Origin: CAVYWD01 sp963772225
GTDB taxonomy: Bacteria > Myxococcota > Myxococcia > Myxococcales > UBA5297
DNA: 64,000 nt
Assembly (NCBI GenBank): GCA_963772225.1
Contig: CAVYWD010000008.1
Span: forward strand, 310,001 to 374,000
Direction of reading: 5' to 3'
The position numbers and the translations under genes are program-made. The notes beneath the pieces were generated by a model. It ran no database searches. It was not told where the DNA came from and saw only the letters and a list, made by a program, of their open reading frames with translations. Shown in pieces: positions 62,803 to 64,000 of this stretch. Positions within the stretch are counted from its first letter, which is position 1. Each line of letters begins with the position of its first letter.

Positions 62803-64000
62803 CTCTTGCGCTCGCGGGACTCGCGCTGGCGGCCCCCGCCAGCGCGGCCGAGGTGCGCCCTGAGCGCGGCGCGGCCCCGGTCCTCGCGCAGGGAGCCGAG
62901 GGCCGCGTGCCTTCGCCGCTGGAGGAGGCGAGCCGTCCGCTCGAGGGCCCGCCCACGGTGCGCTCGGTGGAGCTGCACTTGCCGCCCGGCACCGACGCCC
63001 TGGCCCGCGAGGTGACCGTCCGCCCGTCGGCCCCGCTCTCCCGGCGCGACGTGCGCCGCACGCTGGAGCGGCTCTTCCACTCCGGCCACTTCAGCGACAT
63101 CGCGGTCTGGGAGGAGCCGGCCGGCGCGGGCCTGGTCGACATCGTCATCGAGGCGCAGACTCGCACCTACGTCGAGCGCGTGGAGTTCGACGGGTACCGC
63201 GTGCTTACGCGCGAGGCGCTCGGAAAGGCCGTGAGCCTCTCCCCGGGGCGCGTCGAGGTCTATCCGGAGCGGGTGGACGAGGTCATCGCGCGGCTGAAGG
63301 CGGCCTACAGCCGCAAGGGCTACCGGAGCGTCGAGGTCACGGCATCGGTGCTCGCCGGCGAGAAGGGCCAGACCGCGCTGTCCTTCAAAATCCAGGAGGG
63401 CGAGCCGACGCGAGTGGTCTCGGTGAGCGCCTCGGGCGACCCACAGCTCGCACCCGACGAGATCCTCAAGACCCTGGACGTCTCGCCGGGCCAAATCCTC
63501 GACCTCGACCGCATCGACCGCGGCGTGGAGGCGTTGCGGGCGCGCTACCGAGCCGAGGGCCACTTTCGCGCTCGCCTGGGCGCGCCCAAGCTGACCGTGG
63601 GCCCCCGAGGCGCGGCGGTCCTCTTGCCCATCACCGCCGGCCCCAAGGTCGAGCTTCGCCTCCTGGGGAACCGGTCCTTCGACGAGAAGACGCTGCTCAA
63701 GGTCATGGCCTACGATGGCGAGGAGGTGCTCGACGCGCAGGTGTTGGAGCAGCTCGAGGAGAAGATCACCCGGTTCTACCGGCTGATGGGCTTCGCCGAC
63801 GCAAGGGTCCGCTCGCGAGACGCGCGCTCCAACGACCGCCGCCGGTCGACCCTCGTCTTCACCATCGACGAGGGCGAGCCGCTGCGCGTTTCGCAGGTGA
63901 GATTCCAGGGCAATCGCCACTTCAGCCAGGCGTTCCTGCTGGAGCGCATCGGCGAGGCGCTGCTCGAGGCGGTGCCCTCGGTCGAGGCAACGGGGCCTGG
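62787..64000 (+). CDS. BamA/TamA-family outer-membrane protein, N-terminal part
   Basis: The frame opens at GTG 62787 (VGTRIALALAGLALAAPASA, a signal peptide) and continues past the right edge. At least four POTRA-type units are visible, for example SRRDVRRTLERLFHSGHFSDIAVW, the segment around VERVEFDGYRVLTREALGKAV, and LRVSQVRFQGNRHFSQAFLLERI. POTRA domains recruit substrates to the barrel, which lies outside this window. Its start overlaps tamB, so it is the likely TamA partner. Confidence 0.87.
   Translation, partial: MGTRIALALAGLALAAPASAAEVRPERGAAPVLAQGAEGRVPSPLEEASRPLEGPPTVRSVELHLPPGTDALAREVTVRPSAPLSRRDVRRTLERLFHSGHFSDIAVWEEPAGAGLVDIVIEAQTRTYVERVEFDGYRVLTREALGKAVSLSPGRVEVYPERVDEVIARLKAAYSRKGYRSVEVTASVLAGEKGQTALSFKIQEGEPTRVVSVSASGDPQLAPDEILKTLDVSPGQILDLDRIDRGVEALRARYRAEGHFRARLGAPKLTVGPRGAAVLLPITAGPKVELRLLGNRSFDEKTLLKVMAYDGEEVLDAQVLEQLEEKITRFYRLMGFADARVRSRDARSNDRRRSTLVFTIDEGEPLRVSQVRFQGNRHFSQAFLLERIGEALLEAVPSVEATGP

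Noticed and set aside
1..64000. tRNA, rRNA or CRISPR array
   Set aside because: No cloverleaf, conserved rRNA segment or regularly spaced repeat-spacer array was found by eye.

Overview
The window is one contiguous piece of a very GC-rich bacterial chromosome. The gene content points to a myxobacterium-like member of the Myxococcota (former Deltaproteobacteria): a pilA-pilG-pilH-pilI-pilS-pilR-pilM-pilN-pilO-pilP-pilQ cluster with the myxobacterial accessory genes pilGHI, a sigma-54/NtrC-type circuit for pilin, a PilZ protein, a Roadblock protein and large TPR and TamB proteins. The species cannot be fixed from the sequence alone. No rRNA, tRNA, CRISPR array or classical insertion sequence was seen.

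Layout. 0-13 kb is mostly housekeeping and accessory metabolism: a truncated membrane protein, a small Cys-rich protein, a GT39-like glycosyltransferase, a two-gene acyl-CoA carboxylase (fused biotin carboxylase/BCCP plus carboxyltransferase), a phasin-like protein, an orphan ParA ATPase, a nicotinamidase-like hydrolase, a phosphoribosyltransferase/alpha-beta hydrolase pair and a PhaR-like regulator. 13-22 kb holds a GT-C-like membrane protein, an SPL-type radical SAM protein, folB, and a minus-strand run rnhB / unknown / PilZ / three-gene ABC-2 exporter. 22-39 kb is an accessory cell-surface island: epimerase, two methyltransferases, an LPG-synthase-type flippase, a GT2 transferase overlapping a radical SAM gene, a methyltransferase-GT2 fusion and three YfhO-like polytopic proteins. 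A truncated mobile-type ORF and a four-helix-bundle gene cassette interrupt it.

39-53 kb is the type IV pilus locus. A GG-N10-GC sigma-54 promoter precedes pilA. The PilS/PilR pair that would drive it lies downstream of pilGHI, and a small XRE-type HTH gene separates pilR from the pilMNOPQ alignment/secretin operon. After pilQ come a Cys-rich lipoprotein, a Roadblock/LC7 protein, elongation factor P, a large TPR protein, an ExeA-like AAA ATPase, TamB and the start of a BamA/TamA-family protein that runs off the window.

The most unusual material is a set of repeat-bounded cassettes. Two genes of the four-helix-bundle (23S rRNA intervening-sequence protein, IVP) family each sit between inverted repeats: 16550-17502 with 15-bp perfect termini, and 36158-36826 with 24/25-bp termini. 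The second also has a leader that can fold into a 16-bp closing stem enclosing several hairpins. Two gene-free repeats of a different family (9691-9898 and 46263-46333) share a core with each other. These cassettes look like small non-classical mobile elements.
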